A stretch of DNA of 64,000 nucleotides from the NCBI GenBank assembly GCA_033060915.1, contig CM065377.1, positions 37,437,683-37,501,682 of the forward strand, given 5' to 3'. The DNA is from Euryodendron excelsum (taxonomy: Eukaryota; Streptophyta; Magnoliopsida; Ericales; Pentaphylacaceae). The notes below the pieces were generated by a model. That model searched no databases. It saw only the letters and a list, made by a program, of their open reading frames with translations, and was not told the origin of the DNA. The first letter of the stretch is position 1. Every line of letters starts with the position of its first letter. The position numbers were made by a program, and so were the translations under genes. Positions 33,938-45,939 of the stretch are shown in pieces.

Positions 33938-34321
33938 CAGAGCCTCCTCTAGCATAACAAGGGTCCGCAAACTCAGTCTAAAAACCCTACTTTTCGATAC
34001 ACAGAGCTTGTAACCTCCCAAAACCCTAGTTTCCTTTAGGTTTTCTAAACCCTAGCCACCTATACACCTATGCACTAGCCTCAAAACCCTCCATTGAAGA
34101 CTTGGATTGCTGCAACTATGAAGCTTTGAAGATCAAAGACAAACTCTTGAAGACTGAAGTAAAGACTAAAGTGAAGTAAAGACCAAAGCAAAGCACGCAA
34201 AGTAAAGCAAAATAAAGAAGACACAAAGTAGGCTTCCTATTTACGTTTTTGCACTTTTCCCCTCTCTCTTCTCCCTCTGAACCCACTTGGGTTTTCTTCT
34301 ATTTTAATCCCCCATCTTCTT

Positions 34322-34344
34322 CCCCCCCCCCCCCCCCCCCCCCC
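34322..34344 (+). repeat. Poly-C run of 23 bases
   Basis: An uninterrupted run of about 23 C within the CCCCCATCTTCTTCC region of LTR G. Other copies have 5 to 9 C at the equivalent place. Length may be unreliable. Confidence 0.8.
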
Positions 34345-37300
34345 TTTCTTTGCATGCTTGAAACAAGAGACTTCCTGGTCCATGTGTAGGATTAGGCTAT
34401 TGGAGCGTCACCGTGTCGAGGGTTTTCTCTTAGTCTAACCGGAGACCACGTGGGTTCGGCCGCCTTGATTATGTGGTGAAGCCTTAACCTTGTATGTTCA
34501 CGACCCCAACTTGTATTGTGCATATCATGATCTTGCATTCTTCCAAAATTTGTTTTCAAACTCGTTTTCAAAACTCGCATTAACATTGTTTTCAAAGTTG
34601 TATCAAAATCTTCTTTTTCAAAACTTGTTTTCAAAATCACAATCCTAAGGTAGTTCTAGCTTTTCCATGGCTAAGGTTGCTTTAGGAAAGTGTTATATTT
34701 AAAGTGACCGGTACGGTTCATATTTTCAAACCACTATCTTAAAGTGGTTCTAACCTTCTTATGGTTAGAATCGCTTTAGGAAAGTGAAATATTTTTATGA
34801 GCTTTCTAAAAACTCTCTTTTCAAATCTATCCCTCTAAAAATCTCTTTCCAAAATTCCCTTCCAAAATTGCATCCTAAAAATTCTCTTCAAAAGATCTAT
34901 TACATAAAACTCTTTTTCAAACTCCTTTCCAAAAATTTCTCTTCAAAATTCCCTTTCTAAAAACGTTCTTTCCTAAAATCTCTTCCCAAAAATTCTCTCA
35001 AAGTTTTACTTTCCAAAATCCCTTTCGAAAAACTTTCTTTTCAAAATTCCTTTCTAAAAACTCTTTTTTAGGATCTCTTTCCAAAAATCTTTGTTTCCAA
35101 AAACTCTTTTTTTAAGATCTCCTACAAAGTCCCTCTTTCCAAAAACTAACTTTCAAAAAATCTCTTTTCTTAGAGCCCAAGTCAAACCCTAGAACCTATA
35201 ATTAGGAAACCCTATTCGCCTTCCCAAAAACATGATTTTCAATCTTGCCTCAAAATCTGGGTGTCCAAAATCTCCCATTTTACATTAAAATCATAAGTTT
35301 CCAAAACCCTCTTTTCTACGTCAAAACTATAGTCTTCCAAATCTAGGGTTTCTAAACATCATCCTTCCAAATCCATACCAAATCCAATCTTCCCTTTCGG
35401 AAACCAATTCTAATCCCCCGCTTAGGAAACTAGATCCCATCCTCCATTTTTTGAAGCAAAATCAAGCCATCTCTTTTAAAAACAAAATCCAATCCCTTGT
35501 TTTAGGAAATAGGAATCTCAATCCTTCCTAGTCTAAACCTTTCCTATTTCACTCTTTCTTAATCTCATACTTTCCTAAACCTTAGGTTTCCAAAACTTAA
35601 ATTTTCAAATCTTTCCTAAACTCAAACTTTTCCTAATTTCAAGAATTTCTAAAACTCAAACTTTGAATCCTTCTAAAATTCTAAACTTTCCTAAACTTCA
35701 AATCTTTCCAAATCTAAAACTTTCTAAACTCAAAACTTTCTTACTTTCAAAACTTTCCTATTTCAAAACATTCCAAATTTCAAACTTTCCAATTTCAAAA
35801 CTTTCTTGAAATGAAACCTTTCCTATTTCAAAACCTTTCTTATTTCAAAACTTTCCTAGTTCAAAACTTTCCTTAAATGAAACTTTCCTAAAATGAAACT
35901 TTTCAAATTCAAATCTTTCCTAAATCCAATCTTTCCCTAATCTTCCAAGTACAATATTCGAGTCAAATCTTCCTTAAACCTCAAGTCTTTCCTAAATCCT
36001 ATCTTTCTTAAGTCTAGGTTTCTCAAATCTCAATCTTTCCAAAATAAGTCTAAATCTTTCTTCTAAGTTCTATCTTTCCCAAATCAAAGTCCAATCTTTT
36101 CAATTCCAAATTTCAATTTCCGATCCTCTATTCTAAATTCAAATCAAATCCAAATTCCAATTCAATTCCTTTTTCAAATCAAATCTTCTATTTTCTATCG
36201 GACTCTTGTTCGAACTATGACTGACCTGATTCCTCAAAAAGGATACATAGGCAACCATCATGGGTACAGTCACAACTTTTTTTCAATTTCTATTTCCAAA
36301 TCTCCTATTTTCAATTTCTAAAACTTTTCAATTTCAAATCTATCTTTTCAAATTTCTTTTTAAATCAAATCAATTTTTTCTCAAATCAATTTCCAAATCA
36401 AATCTCTTTTCTTGCACTTACATATCATGCATCATTCTTTTAAAATTCTTTTCAAAGTGGACAAGTTTGGACATTTGTTAGTTAAAGACTCTCATAGGTG
36501 AATCTAGGGTAAATAGACATGTAGGTACCGCAAGGGAGGGGTAGGGTGATGGCTTAATGCGTCTTCCCTACACGTAACCAACCTCCGAACCTAGGTCACT
36601 GTTTTCAAAAGACCAAAACGGAGTTATTTTTCTAAAAATGGCTTAAATATTTTTCAAAGGTTGCTAAATAACCTATTTTCCTAAAAATCCTCTCTTGAGG
36701 ATGTTTTTTAAAAATTGTTTTTCAAAAACCCCAAGTGTAGTCTTCCGATTGTGTTTAGTTTTTAGGTGACCTAACTCACCTTAATCAAGTTAGGTGGTGA
36801 CTCCAAATGTTTTCCAAGAGCCCTTTATTCAAACCAATTTTCAATTCAAACCTAGTCGCACTCATTCTTCTAGGAGGGTAAGTTCTAATGAGACAGTACA
36901 GTATTTTTCCCGCTTGTGTGTGTATTCCTCGAGTGCGAAAAATCTGGACGCGACAGCTATCCACTTTAGAAAAGAATTTTTGGAAAGAAATTGACATGAT
37001 GCATGATATGCAAGTGCAAGAAAAAGAGAGTTGAAAATTAGATTTGGAAATAGATTTGAAAAGAAATTGATTTTTAAAAAAAGAGATTTGAAAAGATAGA
37101 TTTGAAATTGGAAAGTTTTAGAAATTGGAAATAGAGATTTGAAAATAGATTTTTTGAATTAGAAACTTGAAATAGATTATGAAATTGGAAGTTGGAAAAA
37201 AGTTATGGAAATGGAAGTTTGAAAAAAAGTTGTGACCGCACCCATGAGGGTTGCCTATGTATCCCCTTGGAGGAATCAGGTCAGTCGTAGTTCGGACAAG

Positions 37301-39621
37301 AGTCCGATAGAAAATAGAAGATTTGATGTCGAAAAAGAAATTGAATTGGAATTTGGATTTAATTTGAATTTAGAATAGAAGATTGAAATTTGGAATTTGG
37401 AATTGAAAAGATTGGACTTTGATTTCGAAAGATAGAACTTAGAAGAAAGATTTGGACTTATTTTGAAAAAATTGAGGTTTAGGAAATCTAGACTTAGGAA
37501 AGATAGGATTTAGAAAGGACTTGAGATTAAGAATGATTTGACTCGAATATTGGACTTAGAAGATTAAGGAAGATTGGATTTAGGAAAGGTTCGAATTAGG
37601 AAAGTTTCAAAATAAAAAAGTTTCGTTTTAAGAAAGTTTCGAGATAAGAAATTTTGAGTTAGAAAAGTTTTGAAATTGGAAAATATCGTTTTAGGAAAGT
37701 TTTGAATTTGGAATGTTTCGAAATAGGGAAGTTTTAAAAGTAAGAAAGTTTTAGATTTTGGAAAGATTTGAAGTTTAGGAAAGTTTAGAATTTAAGAAAG
37801 ATTCAAAGTTTGAGTTTTAGAAATTCTTGAAATTAGGAAAGGTTTGAGATTAGGAAAGATTTGGAAGTTTAAAGTTTAAGGAAAGATTTAAATGTTTAAA
37901 TTTTAGAAACTTAAGGTTTAGGAAAGTATGAGATTAGGAAGGAGTGGATTAGGAAAAGTTTAGACTAGGAAGGATTAAGATTCCTATTTTCTAAAACAAA
38001 GGATTGGATTTTGTTTCTAAAAAGATGTGTTTTGATTTTGTTTCCAAAAACGAAGGATTGGATCTAGTTTCCTAAATGGGGAGATTAGATTTGGTTTACT
38101 AAAGGAAAGATAGGATTTGGCATGGATTTGGAAGGATGATGTTTTTAGAAACCCTGGATTTGAAAGACTATAGTTTTGATATAGAAAAAGGATTTTAGAA
38201 ACCTATGATTTTTTATGCAAAAGGGGAGATTTTGGGAACCTAGGTTTTGAGGCAAGAGTGGAAATGATGTTTTAAGAAAGGGAATTGGGGTTTCCTAATC
38301 GTTGGCTCTAGGGTTTAACTTAGGGTCTAAGGAAAGCATTTTTGGAAAGTAAATTTTTAGAAAGGGAGATTTTTGGAAGGCAGTCCTAGAGAGGAGTTTT
38401 TGGAAAGTGAACTTAAGGAGAGAGTTTTAGAAAGAAGATTTTGGAAGAAGCTTTTAGGAAGGAGTTTTTAGGAAAGAGATTGTTGGAGAGAGATTGTTGG
38501 AAAGAAATTTAAGGAGTGTTTTTAGAAAAAGAATTTTGAAGAGAGATTTTTTAGAAAGAAGTTTTGAAAAGAGTTTTGGAAAATAGATTTTTGAATGGAG
38601 TTTTTAGAAAATAATTTGGGAAAGGAGATTTTGAAAAGAATTTTTAGAAAGTATGTTGGAGAGGAGATTTTAGAAAGAGAGATTTTTGAGAAAAGAGTTT
38701 TTCGAACGTTCATAAAAATATATCACTTTCCTAAAGCGATTCTAACCATAAGAAGATTAGAACCACTTTAAGATAGTGGTTTTGAAAACAACAAGGATTT
38801 GAAAATATGGACCATATTGATCACTTTAAAGGTAAGACCTTCCTAAAGCAACCCTAACCATGAAAAGGCTAGAATCACCCTAGGATTGTGATTTTGAAAA
38901 CAAGTTTTGAAAAAGAAGATTTTGATGCAAGTTTGAAAACGATGTTAATGCAAGTTTTGAAAACGAGTTTGAAAACGAATTTTATAAGAATGCAAGATTA
39001 TGATATGCACAATGCAAGTTAGGGTCGTGAACATACAAGGTTAAAGGCTTCACCACATAATCAAAGGGGCCGAACCCATGTGGTCTCCAGTTAGACTAAA
39101 AGGAAGCCCCCGACACGGTGACTTCCAATAGCCTAATCCTACACATGGACCGGGAAGTCCCTTGTTTCAAGCATGCAAGAAGAGGGAGAAGAAGATGGGG
39201 GATTAAAATAGAAGAAAACTCAAGTGGGTTCAAAGAGAGAAGAGAGGGGGGAGATGCCTAAACTTAAATAGAGAGCCTACCGTGTATCTTCTTTATTTTG
39301 CTTTGCTTTGCGCGCTTTGTTTTCCTTGCATGCTTTTCTTGCTTCGGTCCTTGCTTCATTTCAATCTTCAAAAACATGTCTTCAATCTTCTGAAGCTTCG
39401 AAGTTGCAGCACTTCAAGTCTTCAATGGAGGCTTTGAGGCTAATGTATAAGTGTATAAGAGTGTATATGAGTGTATAGGAGGCTAGGGTTTGGTGTATGG
39501 TGGCTAGGGTTTGGAAAACCTAAAGGAGACTGGGGTTTAGAGAGGCTAAGAGCTCTGTATATCAAATAATAGTGTTTTTAGACTGAGTTTGTGGACCTCT
39601 TTCACGTTGGAAGAGACTCTG

Positions 39622-39629
39622 TATTTATA
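39622..39629 (-). promoter_or_regulatory. TATA box of LTR F
   Basis: TATAAATA on the minus strand, 54 bases from the foldback arm and about 349 bases from the donor-like ACACG|GTAGGC site at 39280/39279. Confidence 0.65.
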
Positions 39630-39682
39630 GACAGAGGAATGACCTGGCGCCTGTTGCTGTGGCGCAAGGCCAAAAAACCTTC

Positions 39683-39743
39683 TGGGGCCACTAGGAGTGG
39701 CGCCAGGCCAAAGTTTGACTTGGCGCCACTAGTAGTGGCACCA
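39683..39743 (-). repeat. U3 foldback hairpin of LTR F
   Basis: Arms 39683-39710 and 39716-39743 with a 5-base loop; geometry and distance to TATA are identical to D, G and H. A few arm bases are substituted (GGGGCC for GGCGCC at the outer end). Confidence 0.85.
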
Positions 39744-41188
39744 ACCACTTAGGAAAGTTTTAAGGTCGGCAAACAACGTATCTTTAGAAGATTTGGGCGC
39801 CTGTACTAGTGAATATCATGTAATTTTTAGCTTGGTTTCACTAGGAGTGGCTCCAAAAGGTCCGAGAATGATTTGAAGGGGCCAGACATGACCCGGAAGG
39901 CTGGAAAGGGACAAGAACACTTAGAACAATGTCCTAGAGGTAATAGACTTGTAAAATGATGACAAGATGTGTTGGAAGGGTTGACCAGGCCATTAGGGGC
40001 AAAACAGTCAACTAGGCTGGAAAGCTACCGGGACGAACTCCGAATATCCCGGAAGAAGACTCGAGGTTTGAAAGCATTATTTAGAATGTCCTAGGAGGCT
40101 ACCGGTTTGATACCCAAAGTCGATGTGGTCGGAAAAGGCGACCGGCCCACCAGGGGCAAAACGATCATTTTGCACCGGGTTTGCCGAAATTGACTTTGAA
40201 TGATCCGAAAAGATAATAGAAGGTTGAGAATACTATAAGAAGCATTCTCGAGAGGTTACCGGTTTGATACCCAGAGCCGGTATGGTTCCTGGGGCGTTCA
40301 GATGTTTAGGGGCAAAATGGGCATCTTGACCGGAAAGTCTTGGAATTGGCCCGAAATATACTAGAAGGCACCTAATCATGTCGGATTTCCTTTAAGACAA
40401 TCTTGGAAAGGTGGACTTATCGTTCTGAGAACTTAGGTGCTTTCTTGAGAAACGTGCCGAAGATGGCCCTAGGGGCAGTTTGGTCATTTTTCACCGAAGT
40501 AGGCCAGTAGGCACCGGTGTTGACCTAGGTTTTGAGTGTTTTCACCACTCTAACGGCGGTCCCGTGATACAAGGGTTTGTTGGCAATTCCCTATACCGAC
40601 CTGTTTGTGAGTACTTTCGCTACTCTGATGGTTCGTGATCAATCCCGAGACTGCCTAATCTCGAGAAGCTGCTAAATAGACTTAACACCTGAGGAATCAA
40701 CTTTCTCAAGAGGCATGCCAAAATGGACATTTCTGTATTAGCAGGCTAGCAGGCATCAAAGGTGGACCGTTCCACCATCTAGGGGACTTGGGGTCTCATC
40801 CCGATCGACGGGTTTGAAGGGACTTACCATTCCGAAGAGTTCACTCGGAAACGTGCCGGATTGGAGGGTCTTACCACCTTGAGGAATCAACTTTCTCGAA
40901 AGGTGCGCTGGATTTAATTAGAATTAGAATTGGAATTAGAATTGAAATGAAATTAGAAAGGGAACTTACCGTCTTCGGAAAGACGTGCCTGTTGGAATTG
41001 GACCGAACATTACCCCCAAGGGCATTTTGGTCATTTTGCCTCTATTTGGGCCCGGCGGGCCCATGAAGTGATTGATTGCAAGATTAGACTTGGGAAAGTT
41101 GATTTCGATTGGAATACATCCATATTGACTTAAGTACAAGTCTGGATGGACTGGAGACTGCAGAACGGGCAAAAATAGGGTGCTTACA

Positions 41189-41821
41189 GTTGGCAATTCC
41201 CTATATTGACCTGTTTGCGAGTGTTTTCGCCAATCTTGCAGTTGCGATATTTACGAGTATTTTCGTTACTCTAACAGGTCGTGATCATTCCAGAAACTGC
41301 CTAATCTCTAGAAGCTACTAGGTGGACTTAGGGCCTGAGGAATCAACTTTCTCGGAAGGCATGTCGAAATGGACATTTTTGTATTGGTGGGTTAGCAGGC
41401 GCCAAAGGTGGACCATTCTACCATCTCGGAGACTTGGGATCTTGTCCCAATCGACGAGTTTGAAGGGACTTACCGTTCCGATGAGTTCACTCAGAAACGT
41501 GCTGGACAGGATGGACTTACCGCCTTGAGGAATCAACTTTCTCAAGGGACGTGCCAGATTTAATTGGAATTGAAATTAAACTTTGGAAAAACGAAGACTT
41601 ACTGTCTTCGAAAAGACATGCCCACTAGAATTAGACCGAACAATGCCACCAAGGGCATTTTGGTCATTTTACCTCTATTTGGGCCCAATAGACCCGTGAA
41701 GCAATTGATTGACGGGATTAGACTTGAAAAATTGAGTTGACTCAGAATATGTCTGTATTGACTTGAATACTAGTCTGAACGAACTGGAGACTACCGACCG
41801 GGCAAAAATGGAGTGCTTACA
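41189..41821 (-). mobile_element. LTR copy E, part 2 (sense 5' end)
   Basis: Completes E after the F insertion and ends GGCAAAAATGGAGTGCTTACA at 41821. It contains dyad units GTGTTTTCGCCAATC (decayed) and GAGTATTTTCGTTACTC. The next base begins gag-coding sequence of the Tat element on the opposite strand, so E is not that element's own leader-side LTR. Confidence 0.85.
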
Positions 41822-42905
41822 GATGGAAAGAATGGAAATGCTCATAAGCACGTCGTTTGGTTCATCGAAACCCTGAGGGCTCATGGCTCCAACATATAAC
41901 TCTGCTTAAGGGAGTTTTCAAAGTCTCTTACCGACCATGCTTATAGTTGGTATGTCAATCTGGCTCCCGAGTCGGTCCTGACCTGGGGGGACATGGTGAA
42001 TAAGTTTAACACCAAGTTCTTCTAATTCCGTGAAACTGTCACAGCCATCTCTCTAATTAAGGAGGTCCAGGACTATAAAGAATACCTCCTGGAGTTCATC
42101 TAATGCTTCCAGGACAGAGCTGTGGAATGCTATGAACCTGTGGAAGAGAATAAATGGTAAAGATTTGTATTGAGGGCATGCAAAATTAGTACAAAGTCCA
42201 TCTAGTGGACCTCTCCATCCCAACCTTCTCTACTTTACTGGAAGCAGCAAGAAACCTCCATGCTACTGTCAGGACGATCTCCAAATCTAGTGGCTAGAGG
42301 AACTCTAGAAACAATGGCTCTACAACTTCTGCCCCCAATGGCCAGTAGCGGCAGGGGGAGGAAGGTTTTAAAGGAAGGAAGAGAATGGGTTGTGATCCTC
42401 CTCCATTGCCTTATAGCATGCCAGAAGTTAAGGTCCTTCTCAAGGAATAGGTCATCAACGAGGAGGTCGACCTACCCGAGGTAGAGACACTTCCTTCCAT
42501 AATGGACAAAGAAAGCAAGAAGTATTGCATCTATCACCGATCTACTAAGCATTATACTAAGGATTGCTAGAGTCTTAGGAGGATAGTTCACAAGGTCTCT
42601 GAGAAGCAGCTCTGCTTCAAGAAGGGAGGAAATGATGTTCAAAACAATCCCCACCCTAATCATAAAGATAAAGGGAAGAATGCCAACTTGGTGGCCTACT
42701 GTGGCCCCATTGATGTCGGTGACAAATTTCTCGAATTCCTAGAGGACAAAGAGCTGTACAGCGCCTGCATGGCGTCCTACCACAACGAGCTCAAGAAAAT
42801 TGGAGATTACTGCCCTCCAATAAATGCTCCAGACCCTGATATGCAAGCAAAGGTCCTCCGGAATTTGACTAAGTTCAAACGGTTCTTCGCCAACTGGGGC
42901 TTTCA
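41822..42905 (+). pseudogene. gag: Tat-lineage gag, 5'-truncated
   Basis: Coding text begins abruptly after LTR E with a retrotransposon gag core (DHAYSWYVNLAPESVLTWGD, MVNKFNTKFF). It continues through stops to a Tat-type zinc-binding segment CIYHRSTKHYTKDC near 42526 and on to LEFLEDKELYSACMASYHNE. The N-terminus is absent. Stops such as TAG and TAA at former Gln-type codons and small frame changes prevent translation. Confidence 0.82.
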
Positions 42906-43440
42906 AGCAATGCTAGGTTGGAGATCACGAAGTCAATCATTAACATCGTGGAGGTACATCATGAGGAATGCATGGGTCTGGAAGGGTCTATCTCGCAAAC
43001 CATTCAGGAGGACTTCAGTTCTACAGCCTTTTCAGAAGTTGATCGGAAGTACCCATTCCTGCATAATAAGCCGTTGTATGTCACGGCTTTCATTCACATC
43101 GTCGAATTCAAAAGGGCCTTCCTTAATGGAGGAACTTCCATCAACATAATGCCGTTTGATACATTCAAAATGACAGGAATTCCTGAGAAGCAGATTGTAA
43201 AGCAGCCCATCAAAATCACTGGATTTAGGGGAGAAAGCAAGGCCATATTAGGTTACATTAATGTGGATCTGGCTGTAAGGAGATCCAGGCCCCAACAAAA
43301 TTTCACATCATTGAGGCTCCCTCCCCAGTTATCATGTCATCTTGGGGTGCACCTGGATGCATAGACTTGGGGTGCACCTGGATGCATAGATATGCTACGA
43401 TCCCCTCAAGCTACCACCAGTGTATGAAGGGGAAGTAGGA
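42906..43440 (+). pseudogene. Tat-lineage aspartic protease, catalytic Asp replaced
   Basis: Frame 42918-43364 holds the Tat-type protease: NKPLYVTAFIHIVEFKRAFL then NGGTSINIMPFDTFK. The residue before GGTS is Asn (AAT at 43125-43127), where an active element needs Asp. A 25-bp perfect tandem duplication (43341-43365 and 43366-43390) then shifts the frame before the YATIPSSYHQC segment. It is inactive on two independent counts. Confidence 0.85.
43341..43390 (+). repeat. Perfect 25-bp tandem duplication in Tat protease
   Basis: CTTGGGGTGCACCTGGATGC plus ATAGA occurs twice with no spacer. Because 25 is not a multiple of three it causes a frameshift. Its perfection suggests it arose recently relative to the other mutations. 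Confidence 0.95.
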
Positions 43441-43929
43441 AAAGAAGATTGTCACCATAGAAGCTTCTGATAGGCCCTTCGAGGCCTGTGAAGCCCACCT
43501 CTCGAATGTTATTTTCTTCACGGTGCTATCCATAGAAGCAACGCCACATACTTCAAAGTCCCGAGGAACTAAGATTCCCAAATGGGAAGATATTAAGGAT
43601 GAAGAGGAGGAAGTCCCTCAAAAGAAAGGGTGGGAAGGATTCAATCCAGGAACCTCCAAAAACTCATCCCCAAAGATCACTAAGTTCCAAGAGGGAGGGA
43701 GGATCATTTACCTTCTATGACAATGCAAAGGAGGAAAGCCCTCTATTATGAGTGCTACCCCCCCCCCCCCCCCGGCCTAGAAAGGAAGGCATGTGTGCAC
43801 GATGATGAGGAACTTGATAAGATCATTGAGAATCCTGAACCAGCACCCAAGTGCATGTAGGACAGTCTTAAACCCCAGCAAGAAGAGCTCCAAGAGATCA
43901 ATCTTTGAAGTGACTAAGGAGCTCCCCAG
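43441..43929 (+). pseudogene. Tat protease-RT spacer with poly-C run
   Basis: Acidic and Lys-rich linker coding remnants (frame 43523-43720), interrupted by a run of about 16 C at 43758-43773. Typical of the poorly conserved region between protease and RT in Tat elements; no domain recognised. Confidence 0.5.
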
Positions 43930-44915
43930 TCAGTGTTCATAAGCAAAGGGCTAACTCCTAAAGAGCCTGGCTCTGACCAAGTTACTTAAGAAGTACTCCA
44001 ACGTGTTTGCCTGGACGTACGAGGAGATGCCTAGCTTAGATCCTGCAATGGTGTCTCATCACTTAGACATTTTTCTAAACTCCAGACCATGAAAACAGCC
44101 TGTAAAGAAGTACCACCCAGACCTAAAAGAGAAAATCAAGGAAGAGATCCAGAAGTTACAGACAGCAAGGTTTATCAGATCTATTCAGTATCTTTTCTGG
44201 TTGACCAACATTATCCCTGTCAAGAAGAACGGGTAGATACATGTCTGCGTAAATTTTTGTGATCTCAATAAGGCATGCCCGAATGATGAATTCCCACTCC
44301 CTCACGTAGACACTATGGTCGATGCCACTATTGGTCACTAGATGTTCTCATTCATGGACGAGTTCACCGGTTACAACCAAATAAAGATGGCTTCTAAAGA
44401 TGCTAAAAAGACCGCATTTTGAAAGCCCTTAGGTAACTTTTCCTATACAGTCATGCCCTCTGGACTAAAAAATGCAAGGGCAACCTATTAACGGGCAATG
44501 ACTGCTGTGTTTCATGATATGCTGCACCACACTATGAAAGATTATGTCGATAACCTAGTGGTCAAGTCTCTAAAAAGGGAGGATCATTTGAAGCATCTCG
44601 GGCAAGTGTTCAAATGTTGCAGGAAGTACAATATTAGGATAAACCCACTAAAGTGTGCTTTTAGAGTAACAGTAGGGAAGTTCCTAGGGTTCCTCGTTCA
44701 TTGACATGGCATAGATCCTAATGGGGCAAAGGTGAAGGCTATAGCCGACATGCCTCCACCCCACTCTCAGAAGTCCCGGAAGAGTTTCCTCAAGAAGGTG
44801 TCCTACCTACGAAGGTTCATCCCAGCATTGGCCGAAATCACAGCACCCTTCAACCCTCTCTTGAAAGGAAAAGCCAAGTTCAAATGGATAGAGGAACACA
44901 AGAGAGCATTCTAAC
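43930..44915 (+). pseudogene. Tat-lineage reverse transcriptase, mutated catalytic box
   Basis: RT motifs appear in order across stops: FIRSIQYL, NIIPVKKNG, CVNFCDLNKACPND, FPLPHVDTMVDAT, FSFMDEFTGYNQIKMA, KTAF, YTVMPSGLKNARATY. The catalytic box reads YVDN instead of YVDD (AAC at 44552-44554). Downstream are LKHLGQVFKCCRKYNIRINP and KCAFRVTVGKFLGFLVH. Several TAG, TAA and TGA codons replace expected Gln, Trp or Arg. The element cannot make active RT. Confidence 0.9.
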
Positions 44916-45345
44916 AATCAAAGTTGTCTTATCTTCTCCTGAAGCCATGACTGCTCCCCAGCCAGGGAAGTCATTGATCTTGTACTTAACGTCCACTCGT
45001 AGATCTATAGGAGCGCTTCTTGTTCAAGAGCTGGGCAGAGTAGAGAAACCTGTGTATTACATTAGCAGAACTATCAAAGGACCTGAGGTGAGGTACACTG
45101 CTATTGAACGACACTGCCTGGCCCTTGTCTTTACCTCGCAGAAGCTTAGGAACTACTTCTTGGCGCATCGATCCACGTAGTTACTCGCAGTGACCCCATC
45201 GGATACTTGCTCAGTAAGCCAACACTGACAAATCGGATGGCCCAGTGGCTTCTGGCTCTATCAAAATTTGAGATCAAATGTGTCACCCCTATAGCGATCA
45301 AATCTCAAGCATTGACATACCCACTTCCCAAGTGGTTCCTATGAA
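44916..45345 (+). pseudogene. Tat first RNase H domain (gypsy type)
   Basis: Frame 44884-45180 carries LILYLTSTRRSIGALLVQEL, KPVYYISRTIKGPEVRYTAI and ALVFTSQKLRNYFLAH. After a frameshift near 45165 the tether-like segment SDPIGYLLSKPTLTNRMAQW continues in another frame. Confidence 0.85.
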
Positions 45346-45408
45346 CCTATCGATAAAACCCTCCTAGGAGATGAATTCCAAGCCACCACAGCAGCAGACG
45401 ATCCTTTG

Positions 45409-45917
45409 GAAGATACTTGGACCTTGAGCTTTGATGGGTCTAGTAACAGGGGGAAGGGTGGAGTAGGCATATTTTTAAAAAATGTCAAGCGAAAGGAGTT
45501 TAGCTTGTCCTATCGGTTGGACTTCTTTGTTCCAATAATGAAGCAGAATATGAGACACTCATCTTGGGACTCATAGCAGCTGAAAGAATGGGGGTGAAAG
45601 AACTCAAAATTAAAGGTGATTCAAAACTAGTGGTCAAGCAAGCTTCGGGACATTTTGCACTAAAAGAGCCTACCTTGGCAACCTACCGCACCATTTTCTT
45701 GCCACTGCTGGACAAATTTGATGAGGTGGTAATCGACCATGCCCGTCGAATTAAGAATAAGCATCTAGATGCCCTAGCAACATTTGGAGTGAAGAATGAC
45801 TTCCCCGAAGTGGAAACCACCATTGTCATCAGCAAGAGAACCATTCCCTTCACCATCTTGGGAATTTTCCCGAAGAAGTGCCCAATGATTAGTGAGGAGA
45901 CGTCATTCGACAACTAA
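45409..45917 (+). pseudogene. Tat second RNase H domain (archaeal-like)
   Basis: A second RNase H fold follows the first: DTWTLSFDGSSNRGKGGVGI (first Asp), ETLILGLIAAERMGVKELKI (acidic helix) and GDSKLVVKQASGHFALKEP (second Asp), with HARRIKNKHLDALATFGVK near the end. Dual RNase H is a known hallmark of the Tat clade of Ty3/gypsy elements, so this domain fixes the lineage. A frame change lies near 45530-45560; otherwise 117 codons are open (45564-45917). Confidence 0.9.
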
Positions 45918-45939
45918 AGAGCGGGGAGGGAACACTACC

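Larger units (their letters stand above)
32377..36955 (+). mobile_element. LTR copy G: complete 4.58-kb solo LTR inside F
   Basis: Reads TGTAAGCACACCATTTTTGCC at 32377 to AAATCTGGACGCGACA at 36955. It is flanked by ACTAT (32372-32376) and GCTAT (36956-36960), a target duplication with one substitution. The interrupted F text (AAAACTATCCACTTTAG) is intact in other copies, which confirms the boundaries. The internal plan matches D: U3 with dyad units (32900-33020), 157-bp-type segments (33230-33600), foldback, TATA, leader, donor-like site at 34228, CT-rich tract 34520-36180 and terminal blocks. Confidence 0.92.
36956..41188 (-). mobile_element. LTR copy F, part 2
   Basis: Continues F from the terminal block through the GACCGCACCC...GTAGTTCGGA block (37235-37300), the purine-rich complement of the leader (37300-38720), leader, donor-like site (39279-39280), TATA, foldback and 157-bp-type repeats. 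It ends GGCAAAAATAGGGTGCTTACA at 41188, followed by the second GTTGG. U3 also has two dyad units: GTGTTTTCACCACTC near 40535 and GTACTTTCGCTACTC near 40613. Confidence 0.9.

Noticed and set aside
34322..34344. Poly-C run as a biological signal
   Set aside because: Long homopolymers are prone to slippage and sequencing error, and the equivalent position in other copies has a short C run.
31877..41188. F as a full-length element with internal region
   Set aside because: The inserted 4.6 kb (32377-36955) has its own TG/CA ends and is another LTR in the opposite orientation, with no gag or pol.
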